A program made the position numbers and the translations under genes. This document shows, piece after piece, positions 10,881-23,276 of a stretch of DNA of 64,000 nt. Origin of the DNA: Solanum dulcamara. Taxonomy: Eukaryota > Streptophyta > Magnoliopsida > Solanales > Solanaceae. The stretch lies in NCBI RefSeq assembly GCF_947179165.1, contig NC_077240.1, forward strand, positions 1,929,501 to 1,993,500, written 5' to 3'. The notes under the pieces are model-generated. The model did no database searches. It was given only the letters and a program-made list of their open reading frames with translations, and was not told the origin of the DNA. Numbering within the stretch: position 1 is the stretch's first letter; the number at the start of each line of letters is the position of its first letter.

Positions 10881-12095
10881 CATCAAAAACAAAGTTTTGA
10901 GAGCTATGAAAAACTTGTTTCTTGTAATGACTAGTGTCTTGCTATGTTTGTTGTAGAAGTGTTGAACACTAAATAATTTGTGTGTTTGGTGATCCACACG
11001 TAAACATACTGGACTTGCTTGTCAGTTTTATCTTGCTTCAGAGGGGGATATGAATTTGTTTTGCTCCATTCTCACGATCTTGGAAGATAAAGTTAACTCT
11101 CCATGTTTTAAGTGTATTACAAAAGGTAAAATTTATTCATTGCGTACGTCTCTGAGTAGGAATAAAGCTAAAGACTTTTGATGGCAAATACTTCCAGTGT
11201 TTACACCATTTTAACCTTAAAAAAAAGGATACAGGATCCTATGATACACACGAAGCATCCTGTGTTCACTTAGAGACGATTTCACTGGCTTGAATCCATG
11301 ATCTATAGGTCTCTCACATAGGAGTCACTAATAACCTTTACGTTATTTCAAAGGCTTCTCTTTCTAGCACTTGACGTGATGTGAAGTTGAGGAATCATTT
11401 GGCACCTAATTCAACACAAAAATGCAGACAAATACCACTACCTTTTTGTGAGGCTGCACTATAAGGAATACAGAATTTTGGTTAAGGATGGAATAAGATC
11501 TGGTATTGTCATTGGACATTGATTTATAAAGTCATTTGGCATGTTTCCTTAGGTTATTGATTGACTTTTGTTGAGAAAAGGTAATTGATCTTGGTTAAAG
11601 TTACAAGTAGAAGAACTTGTTAGCCCAAAATTTTGTAGCAATTCTATCTGTGTTTAGTTATTATAAATTGGTTGAACAGAACATGTTACCACAATCGGAT
11701 TGACAATGTGTTTGGTACGACTGAAGTCATTTTAAAGTATAATAAAATCTTACTAAATTAATATAGGTGGACCATGAAATATTATTATTTTGTAGAGGTA
11801 TTACTTAATTGATAAATTAATATTTATTAATTTAAAGATTGATTGAGATTTAAAGAAGGTTAATTTTGATATACAAGACATGGAGACGAAATTAGAATCC
11901 ATAAGAAAAAAATGTCATTTTTTTTAATGAACCCACTTGTGAAAACATCATTTCTTAACTTGAGGTTATGATTAATAATCTCGATTATCATAATAAAATG
12001 AACGTCAATAATTTGTTGGATTACCCAGGTGAAAATGATACATGTTCAGAGGTCCAGAGCTTAGAAAAAATTATGGATATCATCGGAAAAAAAAT
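10881..12095. other. Intergenic DNA, no gene seen
   Basis: I see no supported exon, RNA gene or defined repeat end. Short frames here have the composition of random AT-rich DNA. Confidence 0.5.
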
Positions 12096-12284
12096 GTTGA
12101 TGATGAAGTTGAAGATGATACAATATCTTTGGAACCAATTACGCGTAAGTAAACACTTATCGCATCTAGAATTCTTCGCAATTTTATGATGCAGTTCGAA
12201 CAGACAACACCAAGACTTTTGAATGCAATTAGAAAAGTTAGAGATGAGCTTCAACTAGATTTAAATTTTAACAAAAGACAATAG
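12096..12284 (+). pseudogene. Remnant resembling a transposase C-terminus (Tigger/CENP-B-like)
   Basis: One frame reads VDDEVEDDTISLEPITRK, a stop, then TLIASRILRNFMMQFEQTTP followed by RLLNAIRKVRDELQLDLNFN and KRQ, stop. The first in-frame stop replaces what would be a sense codon. The layout (acidic stretch, then a helical segment ending in a basic KxQ motif) resembles the C-terminus of plant pogo/Tigger-like DDE transposases; that assignment is from memory and tentative. No catalytic domain is recognisable upstream. Confidence 0.4.
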
Positions 12285-12347
12285 AAACATATTTCATTAA
12301 ATTGTCTTAGCTATTTTTGTACTTTTATAGAATTATTAATTTATTCC

Positions 12348-13484
12348 TCTATATTATAAGCCTCAATGTGAGGAGCTTGGGGTCAAGTTAACTGCTTAGT
12401 CATTCCAAGCTCCTCACATGGTTAAATATTTTATTTTGTGTTTTAATGATAAATTATCTGATTATTTTAACTATTTATAATTAGTAATTTTATTTTAATT
12501 TATTTCTCTTACTTTTATTTTTGGTATGTTATATATTTAAATTACGAAAAAGTTATACTATAAATTACAATAATTAACAAGCTAAAATATTTTTTACTCT
12601 ATATTATAATCCTCAATGTGATGAGCTTGCAGTCAACCTACCAGCTTAGTCAGCCCAAGCTCCTCACATGGTTAAATGTTTTATTTTGTATTTTAATGAT
12701 AAACTATCTGATCATTTTTACTATTTATATTTAGTAATTTTATTTTAATTTTTTGTCTTACTTTTATTTTTAGCATGTTTTAGATTTAAATTGCGAAAAA
12801 ATTATACTATAAATTATAATAATTAACAAGTTAAAATATTTTTAAAACATATTAAATTTTGATTGACTCTCAAAATTTTATAGGTGCCGCATAAATTGAG
12901 ATAGATGCAGCAACATATATTATTTTTAAATTACATAAAAAATTATTATAAATCATAATAATTAAAAACTTGAACTATATAAAAATCAGAAGATGGCCAC
13001 ATAAATTGAGACAAATGGAGTAACATATAAATTGAGACAAATGGTGTAACATATATTGGCCTGCTTAGAATGAGAATTGTCTAGCCTTTTATTTTAATTT
13101 TCTCTATTAATTATATTTAGTACCTTCTCCGCTTCAATTTATTCGTCTTACTTTCCTTTTAAGTTGTTATATATTAAAAAACTATGAAAAAATAGTATTA
13201 TATATCAAAATAATTAACAAGTTAAAATATTTTTAAAAACATATTAAAATTTTGGCTGACTCTCGAAATTTTATATGTGTTTGCATAAATTGGGACAGAG
13301 AATAACGTATATTATTTGAAATTTACATAAAAGTATTATAAATGACAATTATTAATAATTCAAAATATTTAAAAATCATATTAAAAATTTGATTGACAAT
13401 TCTAATTTCTTCCGTACCGCATAAATTGAGACCGATAAAATAATATATATTGGACCCGTGCTTGCACGGGCAATTGTATCTAGT
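12348..13484 (+). mobile_element. Non-autonomous Helitron-like element with duplicated 5' part
   Basis: The 3' terminus has the diagnostic layout: a perfect 7-bp stem hairpin CCCGTGC-TT-GCACGGG (13455-13470), nine bases, then CTAG(T) at 13480-13484. The 5' side starts TCTATATTATAA at 12348, and a second copy starts at 12598; both are followed by CCTCAATGTGAKGAGCTTG and an inverted CCAAGCTCCTCACATGG. The 250-bp unit is thus tandemly duplicated at ~85-90% identity by eye. The interior also contains repeats ending in CATAAATTGAGACAAATGG, as in Stowaway-type ends. No Rep/helicase coding is visible, so it would be non-autonomous. The 5' flanking base is C rather than the usual A, which weakens the 5' boundary. 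Confidence 0.6.
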
Positions 13485-14470
13485 AATATTAATGGGATCA
13501 TATATTTATAAAGGGACCTTCTGAAAATATATTATCTTATTATCTTATCGAAATTGATGATTTTGTCCATTGATCCAAGTCGGGACAGAAGAAAAATATT
13601 ATCTTAAAAATATTATTAATTTAGTGAGGTTTTATTATAGTCGTCTCGTGGTTTATACAGAAAGTAAGCACTAGCCCTGAGGCATGAAGATATGTTAGCT
13701 CAGAGGAATATGGTGTGATCGAGGAATTGAGAAAACTTTGAATGAAATGCAAAATTTACCATTCTGTATGTCACTATCCATTAATCAATTAATTGATTAT
13801 GTTTCAAATTCTAATATGGTAATTGAATTAGTTGTTGACATGTTGTATTGTCATTCATCAATAGACTTGTGGATGTAGCAGTTTTGTGTGATGGGTCTGT
13901 TTATAAGCCCAATCGATTGGGCTTACTGATAAGTAAAGTGGGCTGACTTCATTGAGATGTACTCTACCGTTTAACTACCACAAGGAACAGAGATATGAAT
14001 TTGTAAATGAGGAAATTTTCAAAACAACAATATTTTAGTATTTAATATGATTTTCTAATTAAATTTTATTATTTATTGAAAATAGAAATAATTTAAATTG
14101 TTATTTAGATACTTTTTGTATTTTTTTTTTGTTTTTTACTTAATAGAATACAAGTAATTAAAACCAAATTAGAGAAAATTATGGGAGAATATCTTTCAAA
14201 TATGGTAAATGCCAATTACGTTACTTATTAGAAGATCCAAATAGGTGAATTCAATTATAAGTTTTCTCTCTTCCTCCATTAAGGAGCTTCAATCTTCTTC
14301 CTCATCCCCCATTAACGATCTTCAATTCTTGTGTAAATGTAATTCGTTTGTTAAAATTTGTGGCTACAAAAAGGAGATCGATCCAGAAAATACAACAAGC
14401 ATGCTTATAGGAAATGAATATAACTTGAGAAATGATACATAAAACAAAAGGATGGTCTCATGATAAAAAA
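13485..14470. other. AT-rich intergenic DNA, no gene seen
   Basis: A GCCC-containing patch (about 13905-13950, TAAGCCCAATCGATTGGGCT, itself a palindrome) is the only conspicuous feature. The short frame at 14245 is Ser-rich and low complexity and is not supported as a gene. Confidence 0.5.
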
Positions 14471-14755
14471 TTGGACCATAGTTCAGAAAAAATACAAAAA
14501 TAAAATAAAATACAAAGCAGGTTGAATGAAATACATATCTACTAGCCTATAAATATTCAGAAATGATACAAAAAATGCAATGAAATACAAATCGGTTAGA
14601 ATGGAATACAGATTTATTTGTCTATAAATATTCAGAAAGGATACAAAAATGTAATGAAATACAAATCATGTATAATGGAATACAGATCTACTCGTCTATA
14701 AATATTCAGAAAGGATACAAAAGTTCAACGAAATACAATTTGCATGAAAAATATA
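14471..14755. repeat. ~74-bp tandem repeat, about 3.5 copies
   Basis: Units beginning CTATAAATATTCAGAAAKGA start at 14546, 14621 and 14695, with a partial, more diverged unit before them. Each unit carries AATGAAATACAAATC and GGAATACAGATYTA. Period is 74-75 bp. Variants of GAATACA and GGATACA continue as scattered motifs to about 15130. Confidence 0.75.
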
Positions 14756-17700
14756 CAATACTAAATGATAAATACAAAATAAATGATAGATAAAGAATAT
14801 CATTTTCGGTTAAACTATAAATATAATTAAAGGATACGATTACTATTAACAAAAATACGAATTTAAAAGACATCAAATTACTATAACTAATTAAACGGCA
14901 TACATTGGAACTGAATATATTCTAATATTGTAGATAAAATTTCAAACAGAAGTGGCATACATCTTGATTGAATACATACTAATATAAATGCAACTATAAT
15001 AAACCTATATATTGGGATGAATACTATTTGTTAAAGGATACAATAAACCTAAAATCTACAGATATAATGATAATAGTAATGAATACAAATATTAGTAAGA
15101 AAATACTAAATATAAAAAGAGATCTAGTAGGATGAAAATAATGAGAAGTGATAGATAATACAAGTCAATAAAAATCTACCATGATATATGATTAATATTT
15201 TGTTACCCAAATCAGTGGGATTCTATGGAGGAGAGATTTTGGGAATTTTGAAAAAAAAATAAAGAAGAAGGAAGAGAGATGAGTAGGAATTGAAAAAAAA
15301 TAGAGAGAGAATAGAAAATGAGGAAAACAAACGCGACCATTAAGAGAGTGGTCACTTTACAATTAAATTTTTTATTTATTTATTTAAAAACGTGTGTATA
15401 ACAAGTTAAAAAAAATTAAAAACTAAATTGGGATACTATTAATTTGCTAAAGAACTATAATATAGCTATTATTGATAATTTTTTTAAATTGTAGTCTTTT
15501 TCACTAAATAAGTTGAGAATTTTGACTAGTTCACTAATTTTCCCTTTATAAATGTTGGATTGCTTGGCATCTAAGATACAAACGCATGTTTTCTTTATTG
15601 GAAAAATTTCACAAATAGCTACTATAATAAACTTAATTAGGCTCATTAGTTACAATTTGCATATTTACGGACTGTAGCTATAGTCTAAGCTGCCCCGTTT
15701 GTATAATTTATATAAACACAAATATCTGAACTTTAAATAATTAAATAAATTATATTATACAAAATTACATTATACCAAAGTTATACAAATTATATTATAC
15801 AAACTAGAATCGTAATTAACGCTAAATATTAATGGCGAATTATAAATTAGCTAAATTATAATTATGTTAACTAATTAATTAAATATATTTACATATGCGC
15901 GTAATTTTCTTTCTTAATACAAACTTTAAGTATTTTATTATAACATAGATAAGTGAAAAATGATGTGCAAACCCGAATGAAATGATTGAAAGAGAACGAA
16001 TAATGAGGTCAATCACAAAAAGATATCCTCGGAGACAGACAACACATACTGATTTGGTGATACCACATGTTGTAATTATTCAATTGGACTTACATACATT
16101 TGATAATTTGAAAAAGATCTTAAAAGCAAAATATTTTGAAACAATGACCTTCTTGTGTGCCCATCCTATACTACTGTAGTGGCCATGTTTGTAATAGTGT
16201 GTATGCTGAAATTTTTGAAGAATTTAGATATCCTAAAAATAGTCTATATATGTATTATATATATATAAAAGTAGAACTTGGATCATTTTTTTATTTTAAC
16301 CATTTGCTATTCGTAACCATTTGGTAAGAATTTAAAATAATTTTGCATTGGGTGAACTACTAAGAGGGTAAAAAACGCTCTTTTGTTCTTTTTTTTTACG
16401 TGAGCTCATGAAACACAAGACATAGCTCTAGTATATATATATGAATAATTTCAGAGTCCCCTTTTAGGTTTTTCATTATAACACTCACTACTTTCTCTGT
16501 GGTTTACGATATTACGTATATCTCCCTTATTTTATTTTTTTTGTAACCATTATTTAAATCTATTAAAATAAATATAAATTAATTATGATTTGATAAATTT
16601 ACTCATCTTTATATTAATTTCTTCATATTAATGAATATTATAAAAAAATAACTTACTGTATTTAATAATACTTTAATAATAAGTCAACACAAATAAATTA
16701 GTACTATTATATATTATATATAGATACACATGTTGTTTTTTACCAAAGTAAACTAATTCATTAGTGATTTCATTCACGATAACCTATCATTTTCACCAAA
16801 AAGAATGAAGAGAAATTGAACAGGAACGTGTAAGTTTGGAGAGGAGAGGGCTTTCGATTCTTAAGGATGAGAATAATATTTATTTATGTTGGTTTATTTT
16901 TAAAGTATTTTTTTTAAATAAGGAAGGTAGATGTAATATCATAAATCACAGAACAAAACTTGAAGAGAGGTCTACTAAATTATCCCAAAAAATAAAATAA
17001 AAAAATTGACCTTGCATATTTTTCAACAAAAGGAGTTTGGATGAGTCCTCTTGTGCTAAGTGACGGAGCTAAGATTTTCATTTAGCAGTTTAAACATGAA
17101 GAAGTAAATGTATGAAGAAGCTGAATTAGGTTCGACATCTACTATATCCACATAAAAAATAATTTTAACAATACATAAATAGTGCAATTTTCTATCGAAG
17201 GGGGGTTATCTAAGTAGATTCAACATGTACTATATCTATATAAAAAGTATTTTTAACAATATATAAATAATATAATTTTCTATCAAAAGGATTCATCTCT
17301 TTTGAGCTCTGCCCTGCTTGGTGGAGGGATCGGATTCAAATTATCCCACCATATCCCTCAGTGATTATCGAACTTGGATTTCGAGTTAAAAATATATCTA
17401 TTCCATTACTGTAATATATTCATAAGTTTGATATCCCACTATTCCTATCCTATGAATTATATCAGCACAAACATTTGAGAGAATTGAAACCTTACCATTT
17501 TGGTTTATTATTTAGAATCCAATATAACCAAATAAGAAAAAGCCAAAAAAAGAGGACATAATGGAGAATCAAGTGGATAAAAATGCCAACTAAAATCTCA
17601 TTAATTAAACAAGTTTCTCACAAAGCGACGCAGTATACTAAAGCGATTTGACATTTGTTTTTTAACAGGGCCAACATGTTTCTGATGGAAAAAAGTTTAA

Positions 17701-18190
17701 GCCACTCACTTCTTTTCCTTCCTTATTTAAATTATATTTACTCATTAATATTCTATCATTTGTATCCGCGCGTGACTTGATAATTATTTGTGTACTGTGT
17801 GGGGTTGACTTTATGAGTTGCATTTAAGGATGTGGATTATTGATCATGAATTGAAAATTATAGGAGATCAAGCATAAGTAAATTAGAAAGTATTATGTGA
17901 TTTATTTTATTTTTTTAAAAAAATGTTTAAGTTACTATGGATAAATTATTTAAAGTATGTTTTAATGAGAGGCAACAAGTATACGATGGATTAGTAAAGC
18001 TGGACTTGACGTCACTAATATGCAGAAATTTAAATTAAAAAAAGAAGAAGCATATTTTAATTTATTAGTTTGGACCATGAAAAACTCCTCTTTATTAAAA
18101 TTCTAACTTCCGCGTACATTTAGCAAAGTTGGAGGGACCATATTAATTTAAGCAGAGGGATCAAAAAGGAATAAGTGCACAAAGAGCCGA
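14756..18190. other. AT-rich intergenic DNA, degenerate repeats only
   Basis: No exon chain is recognisable. An ~86-bp unit (CTACTATATCCACATAAAAA..., then TTTCTATCGAAGG) around 17140-17205 is followed by a diverged direct copy at about 17225-17290; the surrounding GTGACGGAGCTAAGA and GAGCTCTGCCCTGC may be worn hAT-type ends. Near 15600 the motif TTTCACAAATAGCTAC resembles MULE-like MITE ends. None has a clear target duplication. Confidence 0.4.
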
Positions 18191-18199
18191 TTTTTTATA

Positions 18200-18560
18200 G
18201 AAGTGTTCAACAGTGTATTTGGCTAAATCTTTAAAATTACCCTATTTTGAAAAATACTTTTTTAAAAGTGCTTTTCAAAAAATATTGTTAGTAAAAATTA
18301 ATTTTTGTTTAATCAATAATTTTTTTAAAAAAAATTAAACGGTAATTAGTATTTAGCCAAACTTTTTAAAACTTCTCAAAAGTGCTTTTAAAAAAAATAT
18401 ATGGAGGAAAAACTATTTTTTTTTTATTTTCTGAAAAACAACTTTTACTCCCCCTCATAACCAGTTATTTTCTTTCAAAAACTTTGTTAAATACCTTTTT
18501 TAAAGTTAAAAAAAGCATTTTTCACCTCTCAAAAATTTAATCAGACAAACTATATATCAT
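18200..18560. repeat. Imperfect inverted-repeat MITE-like segment
   Basis: It is bounded by GTGTATTTGGCTAAATCTTT on the left and TTTAATCAGACAAACT on the right. Inside are repeated AAAAGTGCTTTT motifs in both orientations. The composition and ends match the many short Solanaceae foldbacks beginning TTTGGCCAAACTTTTAAAAG. Boundaries are approximate. Confidence 0.4.
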
Positions 18561-18843
18561 GTTTTAAGTTTATAAAAATTTACAAGTCTATTAATTTGAG
18601 AGATTATATTTTAAATATATATATATATATATATATGATGATATGAAGTAGTAAATATCCGAAAGTTTTTGTCTAAAGTTTATAGGTCACATACACGATA
18701 GAATGATTGAAGTTAAATTATTGTGCCCGATGTTCAATTAAATATTTTTTTGCTCAATAATAATAATTTATTCTTTAAATTTAATAATTTAACATTTAAA
18801 TCTAGAGTTTAATTGTGAAAAGTAAGATTCAAATATCATAAAA

Positions 18844-19140
18844 TACTCTCTTTATCTCATATTAACTGAATTTATGAAGTAATATACGCTTATTAAGAAA
18901 AAAATTAAGATATAAATTAAACAATACTTTTCATTTTTATCCTTTTAGTAATTATCAAACTATTCTTAAAAATAAAAATAATTTAAAAAAAATTATAAAT
19001 ATGAATAATTAATTCTTTTGAACTTATCACTTAAAAAATATAAATAAAAAATAAAAAAAATTCAAATATTTATTTAAATTTTAAATAATTAACTTATTTT
19101 GAATTATAACAAATGATCAGAATATGAAATAGAGGAAGTA
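18844..19140. mobile_element. Stowaway-like (Tc1/Mariner) MITE
   Basis: TA-CTCTCTTTATCTCATATTA on the left and GAATATGAAATAGAGGAAG-TA on the right form imperfect terminal inverted repeats of the CTCCCTCYRTYTCA Stowaway type, flanked by TA. The core is AT-rich and non-coding, ~293 bp. Confidence 0.65.
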
Positions 19141-20998
19141 TACTTAATTAGTTGAGTATTCTACCAGGACAAAATGAGAATTTGTCGATATTTGAGAAAT
19201 TAAAAGCACAAAATTCTCTAAGAAAATAATACTACCGTTACCTGTCCTTATCAGATCCTTTTTCCTTACTTTTTTCTATACTTTCCAATGACACAATAAT
19301 TATCAGTGAAGCCCCACTCTTTCTTTTCATCCAAATCCAATATATTTACTTTGATATGATGGGTAAGAAATAATTATTTTTAAAATTAATTTATTTTATA
19401 TTTAATTATAAAATAATTTATTGTAAAATTAATATGTTTAAATTAATATTATTTTTATTCATATTAAGAATAAAATAACAATTTTGAAATAACATGTTCC
19501 CTTACCACTCCAGCCCTTGATTCCTAAAGCATCTTTGTGTCACTCCTAACTTCTTTTTCTTTTCTTTTTTCAGTTGTCACTCCTAACTTCACTTACCAAA
19601 AAATTTAATGTGTATTACAGTTGACAGGTGCCAGGTGTCGATACCCCATTTCCCATCTTTTTCTGCCCCTACAACTTACCATACTTTATAAACATAGACC
19701 TGCATAAATTAATCATGAAAGAATGGTAATAGTCCAATAAAATTAAGTCACCCACTATTCCAACTCAACCCAAAAGTAAAAAAGAGAAAGACAAAGATAA
19801 GAGTAACTGCCAAACTTGTCATATCAAGTAACTTTTTGAAATATTTGACTTTTTCTTTTACATTAATAATTGTAGTAGTAATGTATACTATATGTGGTAT
19901 ATATATATTTTAGGAAGTATACTTAAAAAGAGTAAAAATATATGAGGACAAAATTTTAAAAAGGAGGCTATCCCTTTCTCTTTACATATTAGGTATCGAA
20001 GTTTGACTCTTTGACACTCTATCTTTCGATGGCGCTATCACTTTGGAGCGATAGATACATTTATGAGTTAAATGTTGGATGCACACAACACGTATAGCAT
20101 CAAGAATTTTGTATACTCTCGGGTTAAATGTTGTAACAAATAATTCTTCACATGAAGTTCGATATGATAAGCTCAAGTCAAACTTAAATTAGCCCAATTT
20201 TATTAAAATTATCCGAACTGGTCATTTGGCGATATTGCTTCTTCTTCTGTCCGCTTTAGCTATTAATGACTTTTTTTTTCCTTTTTCCTCCCCCTCCTTC
20301 CTTCTCTTTCATGATCAATCAGTTATTAAAATTTTCATTACTTAATTTAAAATTTTGACATATAATAATGTGAATTATTTTGAGCGAATTATATCTCAAA
20401 AGTCTTATTTCATATCTAAAATTTAGAATTATTTAGAGAAGATTTTGAGTTGATTGAAGTTGCATAGAAAAAAGTAAAATGACTTTCAATAAAATTATTT
20501 TTGCTTCTAAAATCACCTCCTTCTTCGTAATCAATCTCCCCTTTAACTGTTTCTCATCTTTTTTCTTATTCTTCAATTAGCCTAATAAATATTCAAAAAA
20601 AAATTAGTTCGATAAATAATCAATGTATAGTCATTGTATACGTCATGTATAGTTAAGTTATATTAAATTTTTTGAGTTTATCATAATATATAGTCAGTTT
20701 ATAGCTTATTTATAATCAAAAGATATTTTTTTTTTGAGTGTATCATAATATATAGTAATATATACTTTCTATGACTTTTGACTATTTTATATATAAATAA
20801 AAAAATAATTATATTTATTATAAAATAATTACTTTATTATATGTATTTGAAAGTATCCCTTAATTTTATGATACTGTTATGACTGTAATGAACTCCACAG
20901 AGTGAAGGCGAACGATCCAAAGTACACTGCATCACGTGTATGTGCACATTACAAAAAATAATACTTTTCCTTTTCCTTTTATTTTTTTGGGGCTAAAA
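19141..20998. other. AT-rich intergenic DNA upstream of the SRS gene
   Basis: No coding or RNA gene is recognised. Several diverged copies of TATAGTCAGTTTATAG / TATAGTTAAGTTATAT motifs occur near 20620-20760. Confidence 0.45.
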
Positions 20999-21176
20999 TA
21001 CTCCCATTTTTTTAATATTTAGTAATAAATCTATTTTAAATACTTATTTTACATTTAATGAATGATTTATTCACACAAATATTTGTGATTTATTTTATAT
21101 CATAATTTTTTTAAAAAATAATTTAAAACTTCATATTAAATCAAATGACATTATATAAATTGAGACGGAGAGAGTA
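20999..21176. mobile_element. Stowaway-like MITE in the SRS promoter region
   Basis: The ends TA-CTCCCATTTTTTTAATAT and TAAATTGAGACGGAGAGAG-TA are inverted Stowaway-type termini with flanking TA. At ~178 bp it lies about 250 bp upstream of the SRS start codon, so it may be part of that gene's upstream region. Confidence 0.55.
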
Positions 21177-21386
21177 ATTTGGTATTGGTGGAAAGGTGCC
21201 CTAAAAGCCCCCACCATATAGTACTATAGAGCCATGAACTCTAGAAAGAACCGAAGAACCAAACACAAATTGCCAAATTTAGGAACAGAGAAACTTAACA
21301 ACACCAAAAATAATAAGCATTTAAAGAAAACCAAATGGTAAAATCAACTCATGAAATTAGTAGTGTTATTGTGGAGGAAGCAATAC

Positions 21387-21411
21387 TAATAATAATAATA
21401 ATAATAAGGAA
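21387..21411. repeat. (AAT)n microsatellite in the SRS 5' leader
   Basis: About seven AAT units lie 16 bp before the ATG at 21427, probably within the 5' UTR. Confidence 0.8.
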
Positions 21412-21426
21412 GATTAATAGTTTGAG

Positions 21427-23174
21427 ATGATGAGGAGCGAATTAGAAGAAGGAATATCATCATCATCATCAAGTAGGTGCCAAGATTGTGGAAATCAAGC
21501 AAAAAAAGATTGTACATATATGAGGTGCAGAACTTGCTGCAAGAGTCGAGGGTTTCAATGTGAAACGCATGTTAAGAGTACTTGGGTCCCTGTCTCCACA
21601 AGGCGTCCAAGGCACCAGCTTCATCATCACACTACTATTCAACAACAGCAACAGCAGCTTCAAAATGGGCCAAACCCTAAAAGATACAGACCAAATGAAG
21701 GTACTGTTGTTATCACACACAATTTTTGATTTCACAGTCTATAGATCTCCACACTCATCATTGCACTTTTATTCCAATCTATTCATGAACTATATATGTG
21801 ACTATTCTGATAACAACCTTTCATAATCTAAAAGCCTCTTTTTTTTTTCTCTCTTTTTTTTTTGGGGGGGGGGGGGTAATGGATGATAGTATAATGCCCA
21901 CTGGTATGTTGTTGTTGTTGTTGGGTGATGGTATAACGGTGGTACTAGAATTTTCAATAAAGAGAGGTAAAATATAAAGAAGTAAACGTAAGAAAAAATC
22001 ATAATTCTCTATCTATTATATATTTATATATACCTAAGATATCAAAAGGGTCACAATTAAGTAGCGAGATCAGGATTTTTAATAAGGTGTTTAAAATTAA
22101 AAAAAATATAAGAAGAAGTTAAGGAATTTTAACACCTAGTGTGTGTGTATATAAAAATCATTTTAACTTTGTGTATATATCGCGGAGTGGAGTTTAGATG
22201 AACCCCCTTCCACCCATTTCCGTTGCTTACATAGTTCAATAGACTGTAGTTAATGGGTGGTGGTAATAGTGGATCTAGAATTTCCAGTAAGGAAATTCAT
22301 AAAATAAAGAAGTAAGCACGAGAAAAAGGCGCGATTCAATTTTATTTTATATATAATAAGAAATAATTTTAACCTTGTATATATATAATATTTTTTTACT
22401 CTCGTTATTGCTCCACCCCTATATGGCAGTGAGAATTCAACCCGCTCTTATCTGGTCAGATATCTTGTTACTTTGATCTGTTTGAGTTTCTCATTTAAAA
22501 GTTTAAGCTATTATAGCTATACTTATTTAGAAGATTATACATGCTCAATATACAAAAATTATGAAACCCTAGTTATTGCAGCTTTTCTGTGTATGCTTGC
22601 TAGCAATCAATCTTATGATGCCAATTTCAAATTACCTTTACTATAGTACTCTTGGAACTACTACTGTTAAATAGCCAATGTTACACCCATTAAAGCCCCC
22701 TACCGGGCAAAAACCAAAAAAATAAATAAAATTTTGTGTTGTTAGTGTCAGTGTATAGCAATTAAACTCTTTATTTAAATTTCGTGCATTGTTTCTGATG
22801 TAGTGATAGGTGATGATCAGGAAGGAGGTGACTTTCCTGGGGAAGTGAGTTTTCCAGCAGTATTTCGATGTATTCGGGTAAGTTCCATAGACAATGTGGT
22901 GGATCAATATGCATATCAAACATCAGTGAAGATAGCAGGACATGTTTTTAAAGGGATATTATATGATCAAGGACCTGATCATGAGAGTCCTCGTTGCAAC
23001 AATTATATGGTTGGAGAAAGTTCGTCAAGTGGCTTTCACCTTCAGCAACCTCCTAATTTACCACCTACTACTACTACAACTTTTCCACCACCACCATCTT
23101 CGACTTATCCCAATCTATTTAGTGCTTTTAGTATGCCTGGTACGCAATTTTTTCAATACCCAAAATCATCTTGA
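21427..23174 (+). CDS. SHI/STY/LRP1 family (SRS) RING-like zinc-finger transcription factor
   Basis: The exons are 21427-21700 and 22804-23174; the split codon is G|TG, giving 214 aa. Residues 18-48 form the family's C3HC3H RING-like zinc finger (C18, C21, C29, C34, C37, C38, C45, H48; core [20 protein letters not shown]). A His/Gln-rich linker follows. Residues ~102-142 hold the second conserved block ([30 protein letters not shown]), in which the usual IGGH core reads IAGH. The C-terminus is Pro/Thr/Ser-rich. Members are nuclear DNA-binding activators that promote auxin biosynthesis genes and shape gynoecium, stamen and root primordia (family knowledge). At 214 aa this is a short member, nearer SRS3/SRS5-like proteins than SHI or STY1, but I cannot name the orthologue. 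The one intron sits between the two domains, as is usual for the family. Confidence 0.93.
21864..21876. repeat. 13-base G homopolymer in the SRS intron
   Basis: An unbroken run of 13 G follows poly-T/C tracts. Such a run is rare in this AT-rich DNA and its length should be treated as uncertain. Confidence 0.8.
21935..22430. repeat. Two diverged direct copies of a transposon-like segment in the SRS intron
   Basis: TACTAGAATTTTCAATAAAG...AAAGAAGTAAACG (21940-21992) and ATCTAGAATTTCCAGTAAGG...AAAGAAGTAAGCACG (22270-22322) are clearly related and lie ~330 bp apart. Each is followed by TATATATAA / ATTTTAACCTTGT-type sequence and a C-rich patch (CCCCCTTCCACCC, CTCCACCCCT). These look like worn hAT-type short elements of the kind seen at 27771 and 41754. 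Confidence 0.4.
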
Positions 23175-23276
23175 AATAAACTTTCTTCGATCAATTTAAT
23201 TAACTTATATACATTGATAGTTCACAATAAATCCTACTACTATTTTGCTCATTGACTGGATTGGTTTACCAGTCAA

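Noticed and set aside
14245..14442. 65-codon Ser-rich frame
   Set aside because: Low complexity, next to a tandem repeat, with no family signature.
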